From: Mesocentrotus franciscanus
Lineage: Eukaryota; Echinodermata; Echinoidea; Camarodonta; Strongylocentrotidae
DNA: 64,000 nt
Assembly (NCBI GenBank): GCA_037976565.1
Contig: CP137679.1
Location: 25,649,547-25,713,546, forward strand
Reading direction: 5' to 3'
Position numbers and translations under genes: made by a program. The notes under the pieces were generated by a model that searched no databases, was not told where the DNA came from, and was given only the letters and a program-made list of their open reading frames with translations. Below, piece by piece: positions 12,154 through 23,745 of this stretch; the stretch's first letter is position 1, and each line of letters starts with the position of its first letter.

Positions 12154-13311
12154 TGCTACCCTCCAGAATATTGGGTACCACTACCAGTACACCTGTAATC
12201 AGATCTGATTTCACCCGAATTTTATTTATCATCACACTTGTGGCACTGCAATAATTAAGTACCAAAGTGAAGAGTAAACATCAGCCTTGAAGTTGGCGCC
12301 AGTGTAACCATTATAAACTGTTTCAGGAAGCACTCATGCATTAAAGGTAATACAAAGTTTTGGTATGGGGTCATGAATTTCATTCAAATGAACATATTGG
12401 AAGCATATGCGATTTTATAATATTCAATGATCGTTGTCGCGGTTGAAATGGAGTCTAAAGTGATGAAATTGTAAATTATCAACTGTTAATATTGTATAGC
12501 TCCCTCTAACGACTGATATTACTATGGCTTTAAAACAATGTTTCTTGACTACAATAGAGTACCGAAGCTGTGACGTCATAAAAATCTATCTTTGGAATTT
12601 CTCAATTTTTTCTTCATTTTCCGAAAGAGCATACAAAATAATGTCCTTATGTCGAAAACCAATTGAATAGGTTAAGTATTGGCTGAGATATGACCATCTG
12701 AATAAAAAGATTGCCTATGGGAACTCAGTGTTATTTTTGATGACGTCACACTTCACCACTCTATTGACCGTTCTGCTACTCACGTTTGGAAAATATATAT
12801 TACAACTGCATATTCTGATATTTTAATGGTCACAGCTACCATGGAATGGCCTCAGGCGCTATTTGAAATATTTGAAATTTACCGGAGCACCGGTAAATTT
12901 TGATTATTCAATTTGCTCGAAAGCAGAAGTGTTTTAAGGGCTCAATTATACTAGTGCTAATAATAGATCCACAGTGGCATCCGAATATATCAAAATTTTA
13001 AAGAATTACTCTCCGTCCAATTTTCAAAATTTCCCAAAACTTTGCATTACCTTTAACAAAGGCAATCGCATATTTCATACGGGGGGATGAAACACCCCTT
13101 CCCAGTTAGGATAGAGTTAAAGTTGGTCTTGTATGAGGCTTCCTGAAACGGTACACAATGGTTAATCTGGTGACAGCTTGAAGGCTGATGTCTACTCTTC
13201 AGCTTGGTAGTAAATTATTGCAGTACCACAAGTGCGATGATAAATAAAATGTTGGTGAGTGTGAAAAACCAGTCCTTATTACAGGTGACCCCAAACTTTC
13301 GGAGGGCAGTG
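12154..13311 (+). mobile_element. Inverted-repeat element, Tc1/mariner-like ends, split by a TTAA element
   Basis: Arms of about 180 bases: left (ccctccagaatattggg ... gaagcactcatgc), right its complement ending ggagggcagtg followed by TA. Terminal CACTGCCCTCC next to TA suggests a Tc1/mariner-type MITE. Interrupted by 12,345-13,052. Confidence 0.65.
12345..13052 (+). mobile_element. 708-bp TTAA-flanked element nested in the 12.2 kb element
   Basis: Ends AGGTAATACAAAGTTTTGG and its near complement CCAAAACTTTGCATTACCT, with TTAA directly outside both. Interior carries a TGACGTCA at about 12,572 and TGACGTCA-like word near 12,741. No coding capacity. Confidence 0.8.
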
Positions 13312-14330
13312 TATTTCACTCAGAGTAAATTTAAATTTGAGTTACTACTTAACATTGCTCAACACTTTTTACACTGTTTCTTGTTGGTTAGCACTATATT
13401 GCTTTTTAAAAAGCATTGATTTTGTTCTTTGGTAATTGTTTGAAACTTTATGTCGTTTTCCAAAATTTCCATAAAGATTATCAAAAGACACACTTGGGGG
13501 TTAACACTAATGTATTGCACTGACGCCCTCAGCTAGAAAAGTACTTTAATTAACTCAACTTGACCATTCTTTATATAAGTAAGATTAGAAATGTACTTAT
13601 TGATTACTGTTGTGTAGTTATTAAGCTGTGGAAAAAATAGACCAAACGTTTGATTACTTTCATACTTTGCAATATGATAGCCTGGGGAGGGGGGGCTTTA
13701 GAAGCCCCCCCTCTACATTTTTGTGATAATTTTTAAGGCAAAAAAATCTTGCCCTGAAATTTTATGACCTTTTTCTTTCTGGGTCTTGCGCATCTTTTGA
13801 ACCAAATTTTTCGAAAAATTGGACCTACTGTTACAAAGTCAGTGACCTTTTGTCTTTGCATGTCAGCCCGAAAAATTGCTCATTTTCGTGATTTTTTACA
13901 AAACATATAAAACAGATAAAACATTGGTTATTTGGTCTTGTTTATTGTTTAGTGTTTATTTTGGGGGTCAAAATAGTTGAATCATAGTTAGAAATTAAAT
14001 ACATAAGAAATTATCGAAACAATAGATACATGAGGAATAACTTGGCTCTTCCAAATTTTGTAATTTTGTTGTATTATTATTCTAAATGGATATATGTAGT
14101 GAAAATGAATGTTTTAATATGAAGAATATGTGGTTTAGGGGTAAAAATGTGAATTTTATGACCTTAAGTGCATAAATTACCATAAATATGCAAATGAGTG
14201 AGTTTTTCAAAAAATTGAAATTACCATGGTAATCTAAACACTTCACTTGACATGCATGCCAATTTTTGCGGCGATCACCCAAGATCATAGGGGTGGGCCG
14301 AAGCCCCAGCAACATTTGTACATCACTTTT
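13312..14330. other. Unclassified sequence, repeat-like
   Basis: 13,312-13,680 has nothing recognised. 13,686-13,712 is a G-run and C-run hairpin (ggggggctttagaagcccccc), and 14,290-14,312 has gggccgaagccccagc. These G/C-rich edges around AT-rich sequence suggest an old interspersed element of about 630 bases. Confidence 0.35.
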
Positions 14331-14337
14331 GTTTTAA

Positions 14338-14733
14338 GGATAAAGACCAGTTCTGGTCATACGATTGCATTGTGAAAGAAACGTTGTGGAATCGATCAGA
14401 AAAGGTTGATCATCTAGCATATAAGTATTGGTGTGTACTGCAAGGTTCTGGAATCCTCAAAATGATAAGAAATTTGGCCCAGTCTTGGTAAAGTTACATG
14501 CACTGTACACAGAAAGATGTATACGGGACTACGCGACCACGTGCGCGATATCTATTTGGTCACAATAGATATAATAATTTACCAAATATATCAATTAGTA
14601 GGCGGTTTCCCGACTTTCCTGGCAAAATTTGTATCATCACGTATTAGTCGAAACATATTCTTTCACATGATTGGTAATGAGAGCTTCCATTTCATTTTTT
14701 TGAGAGAGGGCGTTTCCAAAACTGGTCTTTACC
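14338..14733 (-). mobile_element. TTAA-type MITE, AAAGACCAGTT family, copy 1
   Basis: Flanked by TTAA; ends TAAAGACCAGTTCTGG and ACTGGTCTTTACC. Matches 54,905-55,293 and 60,154-60,541 in inverse orientation through its length (ccacgtgcgcgatatctat, cgtattagtcgaaacata). The open frame over it is also seen at 55 kb but is only repeat sequence. Confidence 0.85.
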
Positions 14734-14775
14734 TTAAAAATAGCCCTGGCTATATAGGGTTCAACGCAACATAGT

Positions 14776-14813
14776 ATTATTATTATTATTATTATTGTTT
14801 TTATTATTATTAG
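14776..14813. repeat. (ATT)n microsatellite
   Basis: TATTATTATT run with one T interruption. 14,814-15,135 holds nothing recognised. Confidence 0.85.
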
Positions 14814-15135
14814 CCATCAACATTTTACTGTTAAGATGGTATATACATGTAGATGGAAAATGTGATGCTGATGCTAGAGGTGCAGCTGAAGTACTTCGGC
14901 TCTTTATATGCAATTATTTTTTTATATATTACCTTTGTTTTTATATGTACATAAAATATGTACCGGTATGCTTGTTATATAGTTTATAGGGCCTACAAGA
15001 TCTTCAGGACCGCTGATTTTACCTTTTTATCAGGCTTTCAGAGTTTCAGCGGTACCTCATTAAAAGCGGTCCCTCATGTTGTTACCTTGCTGTAAATTGA
15101 AAACCCATGATAATAATATAACATGTGTAGGGAGA

Positions 15136-15777
15136 CTGGGGTTAAGTGGGACACTCCACTATCTTTAAAAATAAGAAGACAATGATAAATTCATTTACAT
15201 CAGTCAAAAGGCTTCACCCAATGCCTTTGAAAAATATGCCAACAACCACTGTATACTATTGCACACAAGTATAGGATAAGCAACTTATTTTCACAAATTT
15301 TATTACTGATTTTTAAACATTTATTCAGATTTTTTTTCTGCGGTTCCTAACTGGTGATCTGACATTTGCTCCTGCGATAATTGCTCATCTTATTTCCTCC
15401 AAAGATATAGGGTTAGGGTTGTGATAGGGCTTTTGGTTCAGAATAATGGGAGGGTAAGGATTAAGGTTAGTGTTAGGTTTGGCTTAATATGCAGATTTTC
15501 CATTGGAGCAATTGTCCCCAGAGCAAATGTCATGGAATCTCCCAGCCAAGTGGATACCCCTTGTGATAGTGATTATCCTCTGAGGTGATTAAATGATTTA
15601 ATACAAGATTTCTTGATGGCAAGCTAGAATTAATAGTATGGCCATCAATTTCAGTTGTTTTTTTTATATCTGGGGTAAACTGGGACTGCAATGAGCGATA
15701 GCGGTATTGTTTTCTGTGATTGAATGTACGCTTATGGGTGTCCCAGTTTACCCCGAGGTGTCCCAATTAACCCCCAA
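15136..15777. mobile_element. Inverted-repeat element with GGGGTTAAGTGGGACAC ends
   Basis: Left GGGGTTAAGTGGGACAC, right GTGTCCCAATTAACCCCC, imperfect inverse copies; an inner pair (ggggtaaactggga / tcccagtttacccc) lies near the right end. A GGTTAGGG-like stretch sits at 15,408-15,480. Confidence 0.55.
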
Positions 15778-15863
15778 ACTAAGGGTTTGCAAAATTTATG
15801 ATTACATGAAAAGTCAAGCTGTGGGAATTCAATCTATAACTGCAATATTTACCTATGTATCTA

Positions 15864-17262
15864 CAGTGCATCCCAGAAAAAAAGGAAACCAGATTTCAGG
15901 GCAGAAATTTTCTGTCATAATAATAATTTCCTTGATGACAATCATGACATATACATGTATGAAATGCTCTACGTCTCTAGTTCTCTACTTTTATTTGATG
16001 CATAACGTAATATGCTAGATTTCTGACAAATGAGTAAGAAGCCATTTTAACTTTCCTGATTTAGCAGCTGCCATTGGATCTAATGCTTAAGTGAATTCAC
16101 ACAAACTTTCTGTTCACATCCTTCCCAAGACAGCATTAAAGGCATCCTTTAACAATGTTAAATCTGAGATGCACGGCCCTATGTGTTATCAGTGTCTGTG
16201 ATATGGTGAGAAAATTTAAGCCCTAAAAAAATCGCGCTTCAAAATGATAAAGAAATGCCTCAAAAAGTAAAAATCTTTGAGTGTTAAGTTTTACCATACT
16301 CGTTTTCCCAATAGACTGTAAGTATTATGAAAACCGTTAGGAAAACACAAAATTTGGTTTTGATTTCCAATCATAAATATCTTGATAATCAGACAGGCGA
16401 TCGGCTTGTAAAAGTCATGGGGTTCCTGACTGACCTAAATGTTTATAATTATCATTGCAGCATGAGCTAAATCCAGGATTTTGTTTCAGAATCTGAGACA
16501 AAGTTACCGGATCCCTTTAAAGAGCCCCTGAACAGGGCTACTTAAACACTGTTTTGTCATGTGTAAATTCACTCAAGCATTAGGTCCATTGTCAACTGCT
16601 AGATTAGGAAAGCTGAATGGCTTCTTAACCACTCGGCTGCGTACCACGTCCATGTACGTGCTTAGTGCATTGCACTTTCAAGACCGTAGCACTGCATGAT
16701 GCCTAGCCCTACTGTGTAATTAGCACTACAATGATGTTTTACAGGTCTCGAACGGTAGATGGCGCTCTTCCAAAAAAAGTCCGGCTTTTTTTGTGTACAG
16801 TGTACAGTTTTTGTACAGTTAAAAATGCTGTAGCACAGGGGTATGAACGCGTTTTAAGCCAATAGCAGTCAAGTGGTTAATCAAAATCTACTTATTTGGG
16901 AGAAATCAAGTATCATTTCATTTTACTTCTTCTCGAGCATACTTCATTCATTTTATATGCATGAAGTGTCATATAAAAGAAAATTATTAATTTTAATGTG
17001 ATGTGTTTCTTTATCCAAAAAAAGTATCTTTACTACCCTACAAATTAACTCAAAGTTACAATTTCTTTGTGCAAATGAAATTTTGGTACCACCACTTTCT
17101 ATTTTTGTAATGCAATCATGCGTGAAATATGAATAATAAATTATGCATCAAATAAGAAGCGGAGCTTTTCACACATATACATCTCATTACGGAAATTATT
17201 ATCATGACATGAAAAATGTTGCCATAAAATCCAGTTTCTTTTGTTTTCTGGGATACACTGTG
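15864..17262 (+). mobile_element. 1.4 kb Tc1/mariner-like inverted-repeat element, split by a MITE
   Basis: Arms of about 160 bases: left TA-CAGTGCATCCCAGAAAA ... tatttgatgcataa, right the complement ending ctgggatacactgtg-TA. The TA flanks and CAGTG...CCCAG ends suggest a Tc1/mariner-type nonautonomous element. Carries the TTAA MITE at 16,140. Remaining interior is noncoding. Confidence 0.65.
16140..16517 (+). mobile_element. TTAA-type MITE, AGGGATC family, copy 1
   Basis: Ends AGGCATCCTTTAAC and GTTACCGGATCCCT flanked by TTAA on both sides. Same family as 33,683 (+) and 59,775 (inverse). Core landmark: gataatcagacaggcgat. Confidence 0.85.
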
Positions 17263-17880
17263 TAGTCTTTTAATATACAAACATACATGTACTTGGTTTA
17301 GTCCGAATATTTGCATAGTTACAATCGGTAATATTTCTGAAAGTGAAGAAAAATGTTCCATTTCTCCCGGTCTCTCCTAATACATGGGACTAAATAATTG
17401 GCATTACCTTGGTGCATGCTGAACACTTTCACTTTGATTTCATTACTTGTTGTGTGACAACAAATCGACCCAAAATTTGGATATACATGTACTTATTTCT
17501 ACTGATTACAGAAATAATTGTGTACGGTAAATCTTCCCTTGTATATATGTATTTTATAATAGAAAGTTACCAACTTCCGTCATTTAAGTGAAATCATTAT
17601 GTTTAAAATGATTCTTGTTCATTACTCAGATTGTTTTCAACATTTTGTCATGATTAAAAGATTTTGATGTAATTTTGACTGAAGCATTTTTATACTCCTT
17701 TTTTCACTTAATGTTTCATGTATTTATTTAGACTATGTGAAAATATTAGAAACACAAAAATCAGGACATTTGTATACATATTTGGAAGATGTATGAATGC
17801 GGAAATGTTATAAAAATGTGATAGCTTCTGAATGTACTGCACATTTAAACAACATTTCTGTGTAACATTTTAAGAACATT
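17263..17880. other. No feature recognised
   Basis: AT-rich with short frames only. The last 100 bases begin to resemble the satellite that follows. Confidence 0.5.
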
Positions 17881-20330
17881 ACGTATAACAACATTGTAAT
17901 GTTTCTATTAAATGTTTAAATGATATCAAAATATATGGTCTTAGAAATAGATGGCTGACATTTTTATAACATTTCCTTCAAACATCTGTAAGATATCATT
18001 ACAACATCTTGTCAACATTTCTAAATTAACATTTTAAAAACATTTGGGGATATCATCATTCAAATGTTTTTATTAAATGTTTAAATAATATCAAAATGTA
18101 TGGTCTTAAAAATAGATGGCTGACATTTTTATGACATTTCCTTCAAACATTAATAAGATATCATTACAACATCTTGTCAACATTTCTAAATTAACATTTT
18201 AAGAACATTTGAGAATAACAATATTGTAATGTTTCTATGAAATGTTAAAATGATATCAAAATGTATGGTCTTAGAAATAGATGGCTGACATTTTTATAAC
18301 ATTTACTTCAAACATTAATAAGATATCATTACAACATTTTATTAATATTTCTAAAATAACATAATAAAAACATTTGAGAATAACAATATTGTAATGTTTC
18401 TATGAAATGTTAAAATGATATCAAAATGTATGGTCTTAGAAATAGATGGCTGACATTTTTATAACATTTACTTCAAACATTAATAAGATATCATTACAAC
18501 ATTTCATTAACATTTCTAAAATAACATATTTAAAACATTTGAGAATAACAATATTGTAATGTTTCTATGAAATGTTAAAATGATATCAAAATGTATGGTC
18601 TTAGAAATAGATGGCTGACATTTTTATAACATTTTCTTCAAACATTAATAAGATATCATTACAACATTTTATTAACATTTCTAAAATAACATAATAAAAA
18701 CATTTGAGAATAACAATATTGTAATGTTTCTATGAAATGTTAAAATGATATCAAAATGTATGGTCTTAGAAATAGATGGCTGACATTTTTATAACATTTA
18801 CTTCAAACATTAATAAGATATCATTACAACATTTCATTAACATTTCTAAAATAACATATTTAAAACATTTGAGAATAACAATATTGTAATGTTTCTATGA
18901 AATGTTAAAATGATATCAAAATGTATGGTCTTAGAAATAGATGGCTGACATTTTTATAACATTTTCTTCAAACATTAATAAGATATCATTACAACATTTT
19001 ATTAACATTTCTAAAATAACATAATAAAAACATTTGAGAATAACAATATTGTAATGTTTCTATGAAATGTTAAAATGATATCAAAATGTATGGTCTTAGA
19101 AATAGATGGCTGACATTTTTATAACATTTACTTCAAACATTAATAAGATATCATTACAACATTTCATTAACATTTCTAAAATAACATATTAAAAACATTT
19201 GAGAATAACAATATTGTAATGTTTCTATGAAATGTTAAAATGATATCAAAATGTATGGTCTTAGAAATAGATGGCTGACATTTTTATAACATTTTCTTCA
19301 AACATTAATAAGATATCATTACAACATTTTATTAACATTTCTAAAATAACATAATAAAAACATTTGAGAATAACAATATTGTAATGTTTCTATGAAATGT
19401 TAAAATGATATCAAAATGTATGGTCTTAGAAATAGATGGCTGACATTTTTATAACATTTACTTCAAACATTAATAAGATATCATTACAACATTTCATTAA
19501 CATTTCTAAAATAACATATTTAAAACATTTGAGAATAACAATATTGTAATGTTTCTATGAAATGTTAAAATGATATCAAAATGTATGGTCTTAGAAATAG
19601 ATGGCTGACATTTTTATAACATTTTCTTCAAACATTAATAAGATATCATTACAACATTTTATTAACATTTCTAAAATAACATAATAAAAACATTTGAGAA
19701 TAACAATATTGTAATATTTCTATGAAATGTTAAAATGATATCAAAATGTATGGTCTTAGAAATAGATGGCTGACATTTTTATAACATTTACTTCAAACAT
19801 TAATAAGATATCATTACAACATTTCATTAACATTTCTAAAATAACATATTTAAAACATTTGAGAATAACAATATTGTAATGTTTCTATGAAATGTTAAAA
19901 TGATATCAAAATGTATGGTCTTAGAAATAGATGGCTGACATTTTTATAACATTTTCTTCAAACATTAATAAGATATCATTACAACATTTTATTAACATTT
20001 CTAAAATAACATAATAAAAACATTTGAGAATAACAATATTGTAATGTTTCTATGAAATGTTAAAATGATATCAAAATGTATGGTCTTAGAAATAGATGGC
20101 TGACATTTTTATAACATTTACTTCAAACATTAATAAGATATCATTACAACATTTCATTAACATTTCTAAAATAACATAATAAAAACATTTGAGAATAACA
20201 ATATTGAAATGTTTTTAGGAAATGTTAAAATCATATCAAAATGTATGGTCTTAGAAATAGATGGTTGACATTTTTATAACATTTCCTTCTAACATTTTAA
20301 AGATATCATTAATATGTTTTATCAACATTT
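17881..20330 (+). repeat. 165-bp satellite, 15 monomers, with 330-bp higher-order structure
   Basis: The word TTAGAAATAG (or a one-base variant) recurs at 17,941, 18,106, 18,271 and so on to 20,251, exactly 165 bases apart, giving 15 monomers. From about 18,270 two monomer types alternate: one with ataacatttacttc and later acatttcattaac, the other with ataacattttcttc and acattttattaac, so the repeating unit is a 330-bp dimer. Outer monomers at both ends are more diverged, as expected if the centre was homogenised. Over 75% AT, noncoding. Confidence 0.97.
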
Positions 20331-20555
20331 TTGATAATATCAAATCGATAGTGTTATAATGTCTAAGCTTAATGTTAAAAAACGTTTTTATTATGTTTTA
20401 TTGATGTTGGTGTCTAACGTTATAAAAATGTTTTCTTGATAATCACAAGACCATACATTTTCATATGATTTTAACATTTGAACAAAACATTTCCCAAATG
20501 TTTAGCCAAACATTATCATGATGTTCTTATAATGTTTTTGTGCTAGCTGGGATGG
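20331..20555 (-). repeat. Diverged inverted satellite segment at the array's right edge
   Basis: AGACCATACATTTTCATATG and ttttaacattt at about 20,445-20,480 are the reverse complement of the monomer core (aaatgtatggtct). The segment ends gtgctagctggga, which looks like an element terminus. I found no matching left terminus upstream of 17.9 kb. Confidence 0.55.
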
Positions 20556-20559
20556 CAGA

Positions 20560-21880
20560 AAATCGAGAAAAAATAATCGAGATATTGCTCAAACAAGACT
20601 GGAATGTAAAATGAACATTTCACAAAAAGTCACCTCCCATATAGGCATAACACGCAAATTAAGAAAATTCTGACATGTCGCCTTTAATTGAAATTTGTAT
20701 TATGATGACGTCTTCAAAATGAAATATGCATGGTGGTGCCTGAACTTGTAGAGAATCGTCTTAGCTACAACTTCAAAATGTGGAAGAAAATCGATCAATA
20801 TTTACAGAGATACAATCAATTTTCCATAAATATGCTGACGTACCGTCATGATATGCAAATTCGTATTTTGGGTTCCAAGGTCTTTATGATGACGTCACAA
20901 TATTTTTAATGGCCAAATGAGACATGAAATCATATCTCCAACTCATACTCTATCCAAATATGAAAAAAAATGGGGGTCCCGGTGCTTCCCAAAGAGCTAT
21001 AATGGATTTTGTATAAGCATGTTTTGGCCCATATATGCTATGTATTACAAGAGCTCGCGCACGGACAATTATCTTGAACGGACGCTCATTCCGTTATTAA
21101 TGGTCATAAAAAGATAAAGATGGTATCAAATTGTTCGGAAAAAAATGAGGAATATCATGCAAAAAAAAGAGGAGGATTTATGTTGCGTTCGGCTATGACG
21201 AACGAAAAAGTCCCTACTGTCTCAGCTACAACATACTCAAAGCTCAGCAAAAACGAAGCTAAAACGACGGAGATATTGCTCGCGAAAGAGGGAATGTAGA
21301 ATCCAGTTTTGAAAAAAAAGTCATGTCCCATAGAGAATACACGCAAAATGTGAAAAATTGACATGCCTCCTTTAATCGCAAAAATACGCCATGATGCCTT
21401 TGTCAAAATGAAAAATCGTGGCAACTGTCTTTGTAGAGAATTGTCTCAGCTAGAACATATCAAAATTTGGAAGAAAATCAATCAATATTTACAGAGATAC
21501 AATCAATTTTCCAAAAATATGCTGACGTCATAATATGCAAATTGAAATTTTGAGTTCGGAGGCCATTATGATGACGTCATGAGTTAATTGAGGGTCAAAT
21601 GAGACATGAAATCATATCTCCGACTCATAATCTATCCAAATATGAAGAAAAAAAATTGGAGTTCGCATCCATTCTGAAGAGTTACAATGAATTTGTATAG
21701 GCATGTTTTTGCCCATGTATTGTGGATAAGGTCCGCGCGTGCTGTCAACTTTGACGGACCCTCATTGCGTTATTACTTTTCAGAAAAAGGTGAACAAGGT
21801 ATCAAAATGCTTGAGAAAATGTGCCAAATATGATGACAGAGAAAATTTGGCGATTCTATGTTGCAAAATGCCAGTACGCG
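20560..21880 (+). repeat. Diverged tandem duplication, period about 690 bp
   Basis: Landmarks agatattgctc (20,583 and 21,269), gagatacaatcaattttcca (20,804 and 21,493) and catgaaatcatatctcc (about 20,924 and 21,605) recur at 686-690 bases. Several TGACGTCA-type palindromes are included. No coding support. Confidence 0.8.
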
Positions 21881-22269
21881 CGAAAACGCGCGCGCATGCG
21901 CGTGTGCGCGTTTTTTGCGAAATGCTTAAAATGGCCTGAAACGTACCCAAAATGAATTTGAGACGATTTAGAGCATTTTAAAATTTTGCGCGCGCTAACG
22001 CGCGGACGGACGCATACGCGCGATTTTTGACCTGAAATTGACCGGACGGACATTGACCTTAATCCTGATAAATATGAAAAAGAAATGACTTTTCGTTATG
22101 AAGATATGATCATGAGTTGATTTTCAGAAAAATTCACAAAATGGCGCCTGGATGACGTCATGAAGACTTGATGACCTTGAAAATGTTCCTGTCACGTCTT
22201 ATGACAATGACCTATGACTGTGGCAAATTTGAAAGAAATTGACAAAACCAATCTTGAGTTATCCTATAC

Positions 22270-22825
22270 ACAAAAAAGGGGTTAGAAATAAATAAAAATA
22301 AATAAATAATAATAATAATAATAATAATAAAGAAAGAAAATTCTGACGAAAACAATAGGTGATCTGTCGATACCGACAGACCACCTAATAAATAAATAAA
22401 TAAATAAATAAAGAAGAAAGAAAATTCTGCCGAAAACAATAGGTGATCTGTCGATACCGACAGACCACCTAATAAATAAATAAATAAATAAAGAAGAAAG
22501 AAAATTCTGACGAAAACAATAGGTGATCTGTCGATACCGACAGACCACCTAATAAATAAAGAAGAAAGAAAATTCTGACGAAATCAATAGGTGATCTGTC
22601 AATGACAGATCACCTAATAAATAAATAAAGAAGAAAGAAAATTCTGACGAAATCAATAGGTGATCTGTCAATGACAGATCACCTAATAAATAAATAAAGA
22701 AGAAAGAAAATTCTGACGAAAACAATAGGTGATCTGTCGATACCGACAGACCACCTAATAAATAAAGAAGAAAGAAAATTCTGACGAAATCAATAGGTGA
22801 TCTGTCAATGACAGATCACCTTATT
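22270..22825 (+). repeat. Hairpin tandem array, seven units of 66-80 bp
   Basis: Each unit is GAAGAAAGAAAATTCTGACG, a short spacer, a hairpin, and (AATA)n. Two hairpin types occur: GGTGATCTGTCG-ATAC-CGACAGACCACC (one mismatch in the stem), at about 22,361, 22,439, 22,520 and 22,726; and AGGTGATCTGTC-AAT-GACAGATCACCT (perfect 12-bp stem), at about 22,586, 22,657 and 22,792. Copy 2 of the large duplication has one of each at 25,995-26,125. Confidence 0.95.
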
Positions 22826-23183
22826 ATGGGATTTTTAACGGCGTTTAGAAGAATTATGTGATGGGCTAAATTTTAGTGCAGAAGGAAGATTGTTACATAG
22901 AGAAGGACCTTTAAATAATATTGAGTTATGGGAAATCAAAGTTCTGACCTGAGGTAAATGATAATCAGATGAATTATGAGTATTGTGTTGATGTACTGAT
23001 ATATTAAGACAAAAACTTAGATATGACTAACTGGTGTATGACTAACTTTAGATCACAAAAAATATAACAATTACAATGCTAAGTCTATTTGTATTATACA
23101 CATTGAAAAATCGTAAGTTATGAAAAAGTGACAAGGTGGAGGCCTAAAAGATACTATGTCCCTTTGCAGCCAACATAAAATTC

Positions 23184-23610
23184 TGTAGAACTTTGCAGGA
23201 ATTATGAATATGTCATGTATGTCCTATCTGTGAAATTTAAACTTCATTGAGTGACTGACTGGCTTTCTTTCTTCTTCGGTAATAACATACATAAAATGAG
23301 CTGTCAAGTGTACATGAACATTTGTCTACATCAATAACCCACTTCTTGTAATGGCCAAAATTAAACTGATTGAATCTTTGCGCAGCACAAAACGTACGAC
23401 CATTCGGTACAATGGTCTGAAAATCAGACTATTACTTACTGACTTGGTAGCACTTAAGTCGATTCTACAACTAATAGTCGTTATTTTCCCACTTAAAGAC
23501 ATTTTCAAGCCCCCCTTTTTTTAGGGAAGTTCTAAGTTAGTATTATCTTTCAAATGCCGTTGGAATTTAACATTTTCATTTTTTTGGCCTGCAAATGGGT
23601 CATAGTACCT
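23184..23610 (-). mobile_element. MITE related to the 42.7 kb element, copy in large duplication unit 1
   Basis: Reverse complement of much of 42,703-43,203 (accattcggtacaatggtc, gatgtagacaaatg in the other). Right end AGTACCT is followed by TTAA at 23,611. The left end is diverged. An identical copy lies at about 26,484-26,911. Confidence 0.7.
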
Positions 23611-23745
23611 TTAAAAAAAGCATTGGAAATTATTCTTAAGGCTTTTTCTGTAAGTAAAAACAAATCGGACGAGTTGGAAATAACAATATTATCGATATCA
23701 GAAACAATCAAAGCATAATATAACATAATCAAAAATATTTCATAA

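Noticed and set aside
14517..14774. 85-codon protein similar to one at 54,725-55,159
   Set aside because: Similarity comes from two copies of a TTAA MITE; the frame is not conserved in the 60.2 kb copy.
22270..22825. CRISPR-like array (regular palindromic repeats)
   Set aside because: The repeats carry no unique spacers (the intervening sequence is itself repeated) and the setting is an animal genome with no cas genes.
23326..23508. 60-codon gene duplicated at 26,628
   Set aside because: The frames are identical only because the whole block is duplicated; the third copy near 42.8 kb is disrupted, and the sequence lies in a MITE.
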